Origin: Microcebus murinus
Taxonomy: Eukaryota; Chordata; Mammalia; Primates; Cheirogaleidae
NCBI RefSeq assembly: GCF_040939455.1
Contig: NC_134106.1
Location: forward strand, 82,405,001 to 82,469,000
DNA length: 64,000 bases
Direction of reading: 5' to 3'
Of this stretch, positions 1 through 12,910 are shown one piece after another (positions within the stretch are counted from its first letter, which is position 1; the number at the start of each line of letters is the position of its first letter). Under the pieces are notes generated by a model, which saw only the letters and a list, made by a program, of their open reading frames with translations, did no database searches and was not told the DNA's origin. The translations under genes and the position numbers were made by a program.

Positions 1-868
1 GCTTTTTAGTAAATCTTGAAATTGAGTATTTTGAGTCCTCTAACTTCATTGTTTTTCAGTACTATATTGGCTCTTCTAAGTCTTTGACCTTTTTATGTCA
101 ACCTTACAATCAGATTGCTGATATCTATAAAACAGCTTTCAGAAATTTTGATTGAGATTAAATTTGTAGATCAATTTGGGAAGAATTGACATATTACCAC
201 GTTATTGATTTTTGACATAATATTGAGTTTTTTGATTCATGAACATGTACTATCTCACCATTTATTTAAATCTTTGATTTCCTACATTAGGATTTTATAG
301 TTTTGCACATATAGATCTCTACCTATTTTGTTAGATGCATACCTTTGCATTTCTTTCTCTTCCTTTTTTGAACGTATTATATAGAACTTTGATTTTATTT
401 CAAACTCCAACTGTTGTTTAATGGCATACAAAGAACAATTTACTTCTGTATATTAACCTTATATCATGCAACTTTGCTATCCTTCCATATTAGTTCTCAG
501 GTTTTTTCCTTATATATATATATTTTTTGAATCCATTCTTTGGGATTTTCTACATAAATGATTATGTCATCTGTGAATAAACACAACATTATTTCTTCTT
601 TTTTATTCTGCATGTGTTTCCTTGCATTCCCCTTCTTATTAAGCCAACTAGGACTTTCAGTACACTACTGAATAGGAATGATGACAGGGGACCTCATTGC
701 CTTGATCACAAGGGCCGGGGAAAAGTGTCTGGTTTCTTACCATTAATTGTGATGCTAGCTTCAGGTTTTTCTTAGATGTTCTTTATTACATCGAGGCTAT
801 TCCCTTGTCTTCCTGGTTGCTCCAAGTTTTTGTCATAAATGAATGTTGATTTTTAAAGTGATTTTTCT
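1..868 (-). mobile_element. L1 fragment, ORF2 region, truncated by window edge
   Basis: Read on the minus strand, this resembles the endonuclease/reverse-transcriptase part of L1 ORF2. The plus text shows the usual antisense landmarks: 'gaagaattgacatattacca' near 180, 'attatgtcatctgtgaataa' near 561, and 'tgaataggaatgatgacagg' followed by 'ctcattgccttg' near 668-705. Many stops and indels leave no open frame over about 60 codons, so it is dead. The element continues to the left of the window. Divergence suggests an old L1M-type copy; the subfamily cannot be fixed by eye. Confidence 0.8.
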
Positions 869-1059
869 GTAACCACTATATAATTTTTTCTAATTTGTTT
901 CTTTTTTGAGTTAAAATTCATCAATTAGGAAGAAGTACTCTGCAATAAGAAGTGTATTTTTCATTCCAGCTATTTCTGAACATGATTAGCCATTTCAAGT
1001 TTTGTATGAATTAATTAATTACTTATTTTCTTAATCATACATCATTTTTTCCAGACAGA

Positions 1060-1215
1060 CTATAGTTCCCTTATCCATAAAATGGTGCAATAAAACTCCT
1101 TACTTCATAGGGTAGCATTAAGAAATAAAAGGGCAAATAGCTAGGCAGCCTTTGGAAGAGTGAGTGATGCATGGAAACTGCTTAGTAAGTATTTCTCATT
1201 GCTATCATTATGGTT
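1060..1215 (+). mobile_element. MIR SINE
   Basis: A degenerate 3' half of a MIR (tRNA-derived, ancient mammalian SINE). Landmarks in order are 'ttatccataaaatgg' (MIR 'catctgtaaaatggg'), 'ttcatagggtagcattaag' (MIR 'ctcatagggttgttgtgag') and 'ctgcttagtaagta' near 1180. No tRNA-like promoter box can be recognised. Confidence 0.7.
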
Positions 1216-2734
1216 CCAAACATTATCATTGGTGTTATTTGGTAAGTTTAGGGTTTGGCACATTTTGATAGGTAGTAAATGAACTCTTAAGTGATGACTT
1301 ACTCTGAAGAGAAGTGTACTTGTGGGAAATATAGAGAGAGTGAGCCCCCGAGGCACAGAATTAGAAGGAGTACCCAAGACAAATCAAATATTTCAAAAGT
1401 TTTTCTAGATTTCTCTCTGAAGTTGGAGAGTCTCCATTTCTCTCTTGCTCCATATGATCCATGTTCCCATATCCTGGGATATAAATGTGTGTCACTAATG
1501 TTAATATTAACCTTCAGTTATAATAAAGTCTATGCTTTATCCACAGAACCCAATTTCTCTTCATTATATAGTTTCCCCTTGGCATGAAAATTATCTTCAA
1601 GTTTCAAACTAACTTGTAGGACATGAACTTTCTTTCTTTAAGTCTAAGAATGAGGCCAAAGAAATGAAAGTGAGCCTTGACCAATAAGGACTGGCTCCTC
1701 AAATGTCAAAAGAAACAAATATGACACTTAAGTTGCAACCCTCTCATTCATATAACATGTTTTCATTTTCTGTTATGTACTGGTTTTGTATGATCCTATT
1801 TGTCTGATTATTTTGTGTCTTTGAAGTTACTCTTAGGTGAATTTGATGCATTTAGGGATAGTCTTTCTGACTTAAAATACAGCAAGCCAGACAAGGATAT
1901 AGGAAAAGTCTAAGGAAAAGCTTGGATGATAAATATGGATGGAGCTGTTTTAAATTCTGAGGAGCAAGTCACATTTTGGCAGAGTTAATTGTTTTGCAAA
2001 CTATTTTAAATTATATTTCACCTGCTTTTTCCTCTTATGTGCTCAAACTATGGTGGAACTAACATCATTTACACAATTCAGGGTCTTCCATTAGGGAAGT
2101 GCAACAATTCCTGCATTGGTAGAAGGAAGAATGACTTTCTGAAAAGAAACTGCCACCTATAGCCCAACTGTGGTTTGTGCTGGATGCTACTACCCTATAG
2201 TGGATTCATAATATTTTTCTAATTACAATTGTTGTCGTCATCCACCAAAGCGACAAAAAGGAAAGCGAAGCAGGATGCTTGCTGGCTATGAGCTATAAAT
2301 GAAAGAAAATAAAAACAGAAGAAAACTAAAGTTGTGGTTAGTGTAAGAGAAACCGAAACATAGTATTATAAACTTTATCTTTTCGCATAAATTCATAATT
2401 ATCTATATTAATGGAAAACAGATCTATCAACCAATTGACACAATATTTTTCTCATTTATTCAGCTATTTCAAACTATTCTACCAAAGCTGCAAAAGAAGC
2501 TAAAGGAAGAGATTTAAAATTTCTTACCTTACCGTATCTCAGATTCATTAACCAGCATTCTATTGCAAAAGAGAAAGAGGCCGTATATCTTGGCCCCAAA
2601 TATTCAATGTTCATTTATGACTTTGAAATCTTAATTTGCCTACAATATTCATAAATATTAAGTCCCTCCGATTGATTAAACTGTTAAATAAATATAGGTC
2701 AGTTGAAAAGGTTACATGTAGATGAATTTCTACT
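1216..2734. other. Unique AT-rich sequence, no gene seen
   Basis: No recognisable repeat, exon or RNA gene. The open frame at 1291-1587 (98 codons) has no recognisable domain, no splice context and no CpG-rich promoter, and is most likely chance. Confidence 0.5.
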
Positions 2735-2945
2735 TGCCTGAGTCTAATGTTTGTTCCACCACTTAGTTCCTGTGTTAGGAAAAATGCATGACTTCTCTGA
2801 GCCTTAAACCTTTTCATCCATTGTAACACTGGGAAACATAACATCTATAATGCAGGACTGTTGTGATAATTAAGTGAAATTATTCACGTACAATGTTCAG
2901 AATCATGTCATCTACATAGTAAATACTCATGAAACATTTTTGTAA
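2735..2945 (+). mobile_element. MIR SINE
   Basis: Long MIR relic with the consensus order intact: 'cacttagttcctgtgt' (MIR 'ctagctgtgtgacctt'), 'gacttctctgagcctt', a degraded 'catctgtaaaatggg' block, 'ggactgttgtgataattaag' and 'tacatagtaaatactcatga'. One of the clearest MIRs in the window. Confidence 0.8.
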
Positions 2946-3971
2946 AGATAGGACCAAATTTTGTACCCTAAAGCTTTGTAATATTCTACAAGTCCTACTT
3001 TTGTTTTTCCCTTGAGGACTCAAAAGAGAGCCTAGTTTCTTAGTTTTCTTTCTGGATTTTTGCTTGGAGTTAATTTTCTTTTCAGACCAAATTAGGGTTT
3101 GTTTAGTACAGAACCATACAGCATCAGATGGATTTTCTTTGGCACAATTGAAACTTCACGTGTAGCAGCCTTTGTTCTGAATGTGATAATAAAATGTGAA
3201 GAGTTATGTTCAGGTAGAAGTAGGGCAGGGCTGCCTTTTAGGGATAAAAACAACAGCAACAACAACAAATGCCCCAAATGTCTTTCCACTGTTATAGAGA
3301 CAAAAAGAAATCTCAAAAATACCTATCTGAGATCATTTTTAAAACACCAATTCTATAAAGAAATTGGGCAATGCTATTTGCATGGTTTTCCTTCCAAAAT
3401 CCTACCAGGCCTAATCAATGTATTCCAGGTTTCATAAACTAGCTGTATTTTATTCTATCAAGTAATTTACCGACTCACCACTGCTGGATTATGATCTCGT
3501 TTTTACTATCCATAAATAGTTTTAAAGAGACATGTAAAGACCTATGTTTGTGCCTTATATGATACACATTAGGAATTATATAAGAAAAAAATGAAATGTC
3601 ATGAAACATTTTATAGTTCACTGTTGTTGACTAGTAAGTGATTTATATGATAACATGCTTATTTTTACATTAATTAAATCTGGTTAACTAAATTAACTAA
3701 AAATAAAATATAGAGATCAAATTATTTTTACTAATGTTGATGAAGCTAGGTTTATTCAGAGCTAATATCCTAAACCATTTTTCAGTACTGGCTACAGAAA
3801 GCTAAACACATGACTGAAACATACAGCATGTTGATAATATGTAAGGAATGATTAGAGATTTTATGTTTAGAATGACAGTAAAAAAGCACAGAGAAACAAA
3901 GGAGAAAAGGTTTATGCATTTGCTTTAAATAAATGTACGTGTTTGGGTGTATTTGAGTTTATGTTCACATG
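2946..3971. other. Unique sequence, no gene seen
   Basis: Contains a short (CAA)n-like tract near 3249-3268 and otherwise unique AT-rich DNA. The overlapping open frames on both strands near 3092-3437 show no domain. Confidence 0.45.
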
Positions 3972-3998
3972 TGTGCACACACACATACACACACTCAT

Positions 3999-4029
<31 letters not shown>
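3972..4029. repeat. (CA)n microsatellite
   Basis: Interrupted CA dinucleotide run, purest from about 4001 to 4029. A typical mammalian microsatellite, with alternating purine/pyrimidine sequence. Confidence 0.95.
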
Positions 4030-4033
<4 letters not shown>

Positions 4034-5584
4034 CTCGTCTATTTTCTTGGGAAGACACAAATCTGGCTACTCCATAACTGTTATTTAATGAACATTCCCT
4101 GAATGCACTGCATGCAATTATTGTTGGTATTATGTTTCACATTTCTCTAAGCACCAACATCATGCGCTGAGCCATGCAGAATGACGGAACAGTACATCAC
4201 ATCTGCCCTGTAGGCACACAATCTCAAGTTAAGAAACTGACAAATATGCTAGGCTTGGGGAAGGGGGAGAAAGACGGGGACCAGTAGTGGGCAGAGATTA
4301 GGAATGAACAATATCACAGAATCCATTTCAATCATCTTCAGTCCTTCATTGTGATTTAGCATTGGTTTTAGACAAAGGAAATGTATCATTAGTGCACATT
4401 GAGAAGACAGGAAAACAGGAAGAAGAAGAAATGCCTCACTCTGTAAATAGTGACATGTTCTTAGCACTAACTAAGGCACAGATATGAATGTAGGGGTGAG
4501 ATAGATGAAACATAGTATTGAAAGTATGTCAAAACAAACTTAGAGCAGGGTCAATACAAGCAAGGAAGACCTGTGGATATATCTGAAAGGTTAGAGAAAA
4601 TCCATGCTTCCTTTTTTTCTGGAAGTCAAAGGGAGTCATTTCAGAAGTGATTCCTATATATGTGCATGTGCATATATCTAAATACTTATTAGAATATTTC
4701 TGAAATCTTCTGACCCTACTGAGGGGTCATTCTAGCTCACCATAGAGAAATGTCTCTGTTTGCTTTAGCTCAGACTGTTAAAATAAGTAAATATATTCAA
4801 GACATCCTGAGGCCATTTTACCTGCTCTCCACACCTTTTTATTAATTGCGAAATGCTACCTAATCACTACATGTGATACGTTATTCCTCTACTTCCCTGA
4901 TGTTCAATTACACTAAAGCAAAAAATATTTTTTAATATGAGTCAGAGACATGCTCTTTGTGAGAAGAGTTTATATTTTCAAAAAGGCAGGTTATAACATG
5001 GACATGTTCAAATGTTTAATTTGTCTCTCTCTTTCACGCCAATTATGTTTTCTTTGTTTTGCAAGAAGAAAGAAACAAAAGCACCAACCAATGATAATAA
5101 TAATAAAATAATCCGTGTGGTTTTTGCTAGCCATTAGCATTGCATCCTATTAACTCCACCGTTGTTGAATTTAAATCAGGTCACTTTGAATCAGTAAGAG
5201 CTCTTGGCTGTCTACTGGTGTATAGGTGTTGTGGAGAGTATCAAGAAGCAAATTCCCTGAAATTCTAACCACTCAGTATGTAGTGTGGTTGACCAAAGGT
5301 AGACTGCCATTGGTTAAGCATCACCTCAGTGATCTGTGAAGGCTGGTAGACCAGGCAGATTCATCTACCACCACTGTTACAGCTGGGCCCAGCCTCACCC
5401 AGCAGTGGTCACTGCCCTTTTAAGAGCATCAGAACCCATTGGCCACCTCCATAGAGACACCAATCTTTTTCGTAGCTCAGGGCCAAAAAATTCCAGCCCT
5501 CGGGATTTTTTTTTAAAAAAAGGTTGGAGTTTTATATGAATGACGTCGAGGAAAAGATGTGAAAAATTATATTTCAAACAACTT
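4030..5584. other. Mostly unique sequence; weak L2-like trace
   Basis: About 4100-4270 has a faint antisense L2-like pattern ('atctgccctgtaggcacaca'), too decayed to call. A slightly more GC-rich patch lies at 5330-5500. No gene structure seen. Confidence 0.4.
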
Positions 5585-6330
5585 TTTTTGGTTTTGTTTG
5601 TTTTAATAAATGTTATGTATATATAAGGCACACAGCATAATGTTTTATGATACATATATATGGGAAAATGATTGCTGTAGTGAAGCAAATTAATAAATAT
5701 GTCCATCCCACACAATACCTATATTTTGCCCTGTGACAAGAGCAGCATAATCTACTCATTCAGCAAAAATCCTGATATAGTACATTTTTATTAAGTATGG
5801 TCCTCATGTTTTATGTTAGATCTTTAGACTTGTTTATATGATATATCTACTACTATATATCCTCTGATGTACATCTTCAGATCCCCTCCCTTGTAATTGC
5901 AGTTTTACTATCTATGGATATTTGATTTTTTTTTTTTTTAAGATTCCATATATCAGTGAGATCATGCAATATTTTTGTTTCTGTGTCTGGCTTATTTTAC
6001 CTACTCAACTGTCCTCCAGTTTCATCTATGTTGTGGCAAATTTCAGGATCTCCCTGTTTAAGGCTGAATAATATTCCATATATATATATATATCAGAGTT
6101 TCTTTATCCACTTGTATGATGACATTAGGTTAATTCTATATCTTGGCTATTGTGAGTAATGCTGTAATGAACACAAGAGTGTAGCTATTTTTGCTAGTGA
6201 GTGATTTCATTTCTTTTGGGTATATACCCAGAAGAGGGATTATTTTTAATTTCTTTAGGAATCTCTTTTAGAATGTTTCATAATGGCTGTCTTATATGTC
6301 TTTACACCATCTAAAATTCTTTCTGGAAAA
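5585..6330 (-). mobile_element. L1 3' end (ORF2 tail and 3' UTR), antisense
   Basis: Plus text shows antisense L1 landmarks from 3' UTR into late ORF2: 'tatatatgggaaaatg', 'gtgagatcatgcaatatttt', 'gtcctccagtttcatctatg', 'gctgaataatattccatata', 'ttggctattgtgagtaatgc' and 'tgggtatatacccagaagag'. The copy is truncated at its 5' side near 6330 and has no open reading frame. Divergence suggests an old primate or eutherian L1 (L1M-like). Confidence 0.85.
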
Positions 6331-6379
6331 AAGGAGCACTATAAAGAAATAAAATTCATAGTCATTTTTATAACATCCA

Positions 6380-6455
6380 GAACATTCTGCACAGGATTTG
6401 TACTTATGATAAGCTCAGTAAATGTACTCTGAATAAATGGAAAAACATTAGATAT
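6380..6455 (+). mobile_element. Possible L2/MIR 3' end fragment
   Basis: 'gataagctcagtaaatgtac' followed by 'tctgaataaatgg' resembles the shared L2/MIR terminus 'gtgctcaataaatgtttgttgaatgaatg'. It is short and decayed. Confidence 0.3.
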
Positions 6456-9262
6456 GGCTTGCAGGAGATCTAGATAATCCCTTCCACACCCATTTCTCAA
6501 CACCAAACTGCTTCCTCTGTAAGTAGATGTTTTTTTCTTATTTCTTCCCTCAAAATCTATAATAATTCACAAAGTTATCAACAACAACAAAAGTTCCAGT
6601 CATCACTTTTGATCAAAGAACATATTTCTTCAATTAAGGGGAATGTTGGAGTGTTTTTTTTTTTCTTCCCATTATTACTTCAATGATGAAATTTGAAGCT
6701 TTCAGTAACCATGAAGAAAACTGATTTTATATTGTCGTTCTTATCAAAAATTAAAATCAAATACAAATAATAAATATACAATTATTGATTATTATATTTC
6801 ATTAAATCATATTGCAGGCAGTCTTATATGAGGGAGAGGTTATTTTAAAAACCAGAGGATGACACAAAATTTTAAGGAAAATATTTCCTCAGAGGGCTCT
6901 TTTGTTTTCCTTAATCTTACATTATTTGAATTTTAATCTTTTGAGATTCATGCATCATCATCAACATTCTTAGGTCCATTTCATTTTTCTTTAACTTAAA
7001 TATATGTAATATTAGATAACTACTTATCTTAGAGAGCTTCAAGATATTCAGCAACAGCATTTGAGCTATTTATATATAACCAAGTACTTTTTTCACTACA
7101 TCATTATATTTGCTGAGTTTATTTCTTTAATTTTTTGTCTCTTGGTGTTTATCTCATCTTACAAAAATTAATTTAGGAGTCTACCCATGAAATTCTTTAT
7201 AATCCAGTTTATCGTGGGTAGATTGAAATTCAACCAGTGTCTTACTTAGGGTTTATTTTACAAAATAAGTGGAATTCACTAGTAATCTTCAGAGTTTCTC
7301 TATACTGTTAATCAGCTAAACATAACCATCAATTATAAATGCAAATTTTCAGGGTTAAATTGTGTGTTCAGATGCTCTGATGTAGCTTTTATTGGCTGTA
7401 CGTTGCCAAGTCTACACAACACAAAATAAAGTGTTGGGTCAATATTTATTTTTGAATTGGTGCTCTACGGAGAGTTAATATGAGGGTAATTCAGGTCAAG
7501 GAAAAAGAAACAAGGGTGTTACAAAGGAAATTAAAAGAGGTTTTTGTTTTATTTGTGCATTTTTGCATGAATTATCTGGATTATGTCAACCGTGTAGACG
7601 TCTGTCTAGGAGTAGGATCTGGGAAGTTTATTCAAATGCTGACATTTGCAGAGAATATTCACATGAAGAGAGTCCAGAAATCAGGAAAATAAATTTTCAC
7701 ATATGAGGAAAAGAAAACAAAAATCATGGAAATTTTAGATTATGTTCGTTCATTGTTTACAATTTTCTGGTGAAAGCCTAATTAATTATCCATTTTGCTA
7801 TTGAAATTTTGTAAAGAAAAATAGGCAGAGCTTAATCATACAGCCTAATGTTTTCCCGTTTTTTTATTTTTTTATCAGCATCTCCAGAATAAGAATCATT
7901 TGTAAGCTTTATGAGCAGTATACCATAGTGACAGGCTTCCAAACAAGGAGAAATAATTTATTAGCTCACCATGTTTTTCCAGCCTTCTCCCCCACCCCAC
8001 CCCGAGGTGCTGTATAGGTTGTGCAATGAATAAATTAAGTATATTTTCTGCCTTGTGCTTGGCATAAATCATTACTTTTCCAGGACCAAAGGGTGAGTGA
8101 CTGTTTGCAAGACTATTTTGAGTTAAATAAGCTTTGTAATCAAGTAGAGTGGGGAACTCACCGTATTTACTTTATTTTTGGAAAATATTTATTTGCAAGA
8201 TAGCTGTTATGATTAAAATCATATTTTCTATTGTGGAAAAAAAAGTCCCTGTAAAAAGAGCAAAAGAATTAATCTATGCAAAATCAAACTGGTTTTACTG
8301 AATTTTAACTTAATGTAAAGATTTTTTTCCCCCTCCGGTTATAATTATAGCTTTAACACAAAACATAACATATACATAATGTAATTTTTGTTATAATTAT
8401 TGCAGTTAATAATATCACAACTTAAAAGGAGGACTTTCTTCACAAAGATAGTTATGTAAAATGCACATATAAAATGTATCTTATAACAGGCTGTTTCATG
8501 TACTCCCAAGGAGACTGACTATTACTGAAGAATATATTTTAATTCGTAACCATTGAGTAAATATTTTAAGACAATTAAAACATTAGTCAATTATGTATAT
8601 TTAGACATTACATTTTATAGCCATTTTCTATTTTATTAAACTAAAATAAACGACATTTTTCTCTTTGACAGAGAGTTTAGGAAAAATGAAGATCACAGCC
8701 CCCTCTCCAGCTACTTTTAAGCTCAAGAATTACGTGAGATTTCCGAGTCAGAGCAACAGATGCGAGCAATGCTTTGCTTCTCCAAGCAAGCCAAAGGAGC
8801 TAGAGCTTACTTTTTTCAATCCACCCTAAATCTTGGTTAAATGTGGGAGTGGAATGATTCTCCCACTAGAATGTTTGCCAAAAGGATGAATAATGATTAG
8901 AAATAATAGTAAAAAATAAAAGGCTGATTGAAAGCTAATTTAAAAATTAAGAGAGTAACAAAGTCCATGACATGCCACCCTTAAAAATGATGTTGTACAT
9001 GATAAATTTATAAACGTGGGAAGTTGCCAAGAATATAGTTTACCTGGGCAAAATGAATTATAAAAAATCAGTATGTACATTATAATACTTTTACATATAA
9101 TACTTTTCTAAATTTTCAGAGATTTGCAGAAGTAAATCTGGAGGGAGATACCAAGACAGTCTTAATATTTTAATATTTATTTGTTAGATTTGAATTATGA
9201 TTACTTCTTGCATGCCGTGTTTTCCATTTGTCCTATGACAACTGGAGTAGAGCTACTTCAGT
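6456..9262. other. Repeat-poor AT-rich sequence, no gene seen
   Basis: About 2.8 kb without an interspersed repeat I can name. Short open frames (for example 7480-7692) carry no recognisable domain. The segment around 8660-8860 has a more complex composition than its surroundings, but nothing identifies a function. Confidence 0.4.
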
Positions 9263-9287
9263 AAAAAAAAAAAAAAAAAAAAAAAAA
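9263..9287 (+). repeat. Poly(A) tract of about 25 nt
   Basis: A pure A run, compatible with the tail of a retroposed insertion to its left. I found no recognisable SINE or mRNA body and no clear target-site duplication, so its origin is open. Confidence 0.9.
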
Positions 9288-9404
9288 CTAAGTTACTTTG
9301 AAATTTTGAGGCACATGCAAATTGGAGGCCTTTTCTTTATAGTTTAGTATCAGAAAGATTTTCCAAATTACCGATATGTTTTAGCAAGGCAAGCATTTAC
9401 TTCT

Positions 9405-9548
9405 ATATTAATGTATTTATTTGTTTAGTCATCCATTCACTTATTCTTCAACTATGCCTGTGGCAGATGTGTTGCAGGAAGTAGAGGGAGAGCATCTAAA
9501 TAAACAAGCGATGGCCAAACCCTCATGGAACTTCAGTCTAGCGTTGGC
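9405..9548 (-). mobile_element. L2 LINE 3' end, antisense
   Basis: Antisense L2 landmarks in order: 'catccattcacttattcttc' (L2 'tcattcattcattcaacaaa') and 'ccctcatggaacttcagtct' followed by 'agcg' (L2 'ccctcatggagcttacattctagt'). Confidence 0.6.
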
Positions 9549-12500
9549 TAGGATGTTATTTACTGGTTTTATCTAATTTTGTAGACACCACCCTGTATTT
9601 AATTTACAGATTCTATTCCTGAATTTTTAGCTAGCATGGTATTAGAGACAATATTGTCCTTATTAGTGCAGTATGTGTAGCGTCCTTGAATCTCAAAGTG
9701 TTAGGAGAAGAGTGTGTGTCTGTGCGTGTTGTATGTGTCTGTGTGTGTCTATGTCTGTTTGACCCATTCTTAAAGAAGGGCATTGGAGCTCTAACAAGGA
9801 ACTGCATAAAAAGAGTTCACGGATAAAGGAACTTTAAAAAGAAAAACTTTCTCCTAATGTTGGGATAATATTCCAGAACCCATGAGGAGTAAAATATAAT
9901 CATGAACAATGACATGACAAGAAATAAAACTTGAGCAAAATTATTTATATGTTTTAATATTTAATTTGTCAACCAAAATTATTAGAATTCTTTCACAGGG
10001 ATTTCATGGAAACGTGTGACATTGCTTCAAGAGCATCTTGAAGTAAGCATTTTAAGGTGACTTTATAACCCAAATGTATCATGTTTTAGTTGTCATTTCT
10101 ATCATTACAACAAAGGATATAAAGAACTGGATTTCTGAAAAGCTTGTGATTTGTAAATTCTTAAATATCCTCCCATTCAGAGTCCCCTGGAAATTTCCCT
10201 TGGGTCACATACAGACATGCTGTGCTGACCACACCGGGCACCAGAAATAAAATGAGTGTCGCCTTGGATAGAGCCAAAAGGGGAGCTTGTCTGAAGTGTG
10301 TGACATTCAAATCAGTGCTCTGCTTCTTTAAGCTGTAATCTGATTGGAATTTTCATCTTGGTAGTGTTCAGAAAGGAGTTTAGAGTTTTGTGTGTTTGTT
10401 GTTGATGATTTTCCCTCTTTGGAGAAAAGGTATGCTGTACACTTAATAAATATTTATACATTGTAATAAATAATACAACACACCTTGGCAGTCTCACAAA
10501 GAGGTACAAATAATTTACCAGACCACATTTTTTTTCCTTTTTTTTTTTTATCCAGGACCATCAGGTTGGTTGGATTAGAATTTAAGAAAGTTAGAAGAAA
10601 AATAGTCATTTTTGCTGAATAGAGTTATATGGAAAAACAAAAAATGCGAACTAGCCCTAGCATAGTAGGACAACCTTAAATCTCTGGGATGTCTTAAACA
10701 TAGAACTTCCAGTCAACAATTTGCTTTTTGTACATTTCTTGTCAGTCAGGTGTACCAGGGTAATTCTTTTGCCCCTTATGTTTCTAGTTCCAGAAGATTT
10801 CCTAGTTAACACTCAGTCAATGTGTTAACTGATGCACCATGTTTAGTCCTTTGTTACAGCACTGTTGAACACAGGAGCCTCAGCATTTAAGAGGTAGATA
10901 CATACTTGAACTAAGCAAAATTATGGCTAGAACCACTCTTTCAATGGTGCTCTTGAAGTTGGCACAGTGCATTTCAAAGTTTCGTATCTAAAGGGAAAGA
11001 ATTCTCCAATCTATATTCTAGAAAAATATTCTCTCTAGATAGATACTCTCTTATCTTTACTGTACCACATTCACTTCTAAAACACACAAAAAAACATGAT
11101 TTAGGTAAGTTAGAAGGAAGGCCCAATTGATTACTGGTTCAATGTCCTTATATGGTAGAAGGTCTTCTCAATTATCTGTCCTAGACATTCTGCTCTTGAT
11201 TAAAATACTACCCTTTATGTGATGTGTTCAGTGAACTGTGGCTCTATTAATAACAGAAAAAAAAAATAAAACTAAAACAGACTGTTTAAGAGATCCCTGT
11301 TATCTTTTCTTACCAGATCCAAGGATCTGCTATGGACCAGCATTCTGAAAGTCATGTCATATCCTGGCATTTAAGTCCACCTGCAGAGAATTTAGGTGAG
11401 GTGTCTCAAAAAAATAAAATCCTAATTATAGCTGACCCTCAGTGAATCACCTGCATATGATCCTAGAAAGGAAATAGAGGCAGCAGCACTTCTACATTTG
11501 TATGACTTCTGCAGGGTCTCTTCTAGTTATGAGCAAGGAAGAAATATTGAAATAAGGATACTGAGTTTGGAGGGTAGGCAGGCGGTAGAAATATCCTTAG
11601 AGAATCCTGTATGTCACTTCTCTTGTTGGAGACTTTAAGTCATTTAAAATAATAGGTTTTCCCTTGATTATATGTAATTGAATATCTCATTAAAAAGTAA
11701 AAATTCAATATTGTGACTGCTCTCTTTTTACAAAAAGGACAATTTTTTCAACTGTTAACCTATATGTTATTTTCAACATGCTGCCATACTTTCAGTGACT
11801 TTTCCTTATTTGGGGGGAAAATTGTGAAGTTTTACCAATAAATAATGATATGGACACATGAAAATCTTGTGACAAATACAAAAAGACCGTGCTTTGCAGA
11901 GAGTCACCAAATTTAATGGCAAATAAGAGATTGGACACTTTAATAAAATGGTGGCGAACGTCACAGGCACAGGGCAGTAGTTCTGATTTCATAGGTTCCA
12001 AGTTTGGAATAACTCTCACTTTGTGACCTCAGAAAGATAAGCTGTGGCACACATTCATGAACACATTTGGGGCCCATTGTTTTTGGGCACAGCACCAACC
12101 GCTATTGGGGTTCCAATTGGATTGGAACTAGAAAATGAGCACCGAAGAAGCGGATGAGCGGGACACCATGTCCAGGCGGGTTATATGATGGGGACAGGTT
12201 TGTGGCACCATCCTGGGTGGAATCTAAAGCAGCTGGTGAGAAGAGAGAATCCTAGATGGCAGGAAGGAGCAGTGTGATTCTGTTATCGGTGTGCTACCCT
12301 ATGAGAGAAGCAAATAGACATTGGAATTCTTTTAAGGGCTTTTAGCTGTAGGACCAAGTATCTCTTAGTCCTTTTAACTATTGTGTGTGTTGGTTCCTTT
12401 TGTGCCTACTGCTAGCTAAAGTCTCAGGTCTTTTTGAGGTAAAGGGTGTCCTCTATTTCACACACAAGACATTGATGTTGGAACAAAAATGCAGGGCTTT

Positions 12501-12554
12501 ACGTTCATTCTTGCTCAATTGTACTAGCTGGTTTTGATTAGGTTTTTAGTTTAC
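9549..12554. other. Unique sequence, no gene seen
   Basis: Contains a short GT-rich patch (about 9712-9755), a T-run at 10530-10550 and otherwise unique AT-rich DNA. The segment 12050-12310 is less AT-rich and unclassified. No exon, promoter or RNA gene is supported. Confidence 0.4.
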
Positions 12555-12719
12555 CTATAATTGGTGTCCTTTTAAAAAAATTATTATTGAACAGGTAATA
12601 CTTTTTGTTGCCTAAATTTTAGAAAATATTAGAAAGTAAAAAGAAAAAATAACCTAATTCCATCACTTGAAGATAACATCTGAAATGATATGTTTCCATC
12701 CAGTCTCTTTCCCCCTACA

Positions 12720-12762
<43 letters not shown>

Positions 12763-12910
12763 TATGTACACATGGCTTTATCTTCCTTTTAAAAAATGCC
12801 ATGGCATTAATCTTCAAAAACATGCTTTAATGGTAGCATATAGCCTTCCTTCTATAAAGTCATGATGTACGTAAACCTTCATTTATTTATGATTGTTGAA
12901 AATGTTTTCA
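12555..12910 (-). mobile_element. Ancient L1 3' UTR-like fragment carrying a CA repeat
   Basis: The phrases 'gaaaatattagaaagtaaaa', 'tttccatccagtctctttcc' and 'ttaatggtagcatatagcct' resemble old L1 (L1ME-type) 3' region consensus, on the minus strand. The match is loose, and the middle is occupied by a later (AC)n expansion. Confidence 0.45.
12717..12758. repeat. (AC)n microsatellite
   Basis: About 21 AC units with one interruption near 12726. On the opposite strand it produces a spurious valine/cysteine-rich open frame (12629-12823), which is not a gene. Confidence 0.95.
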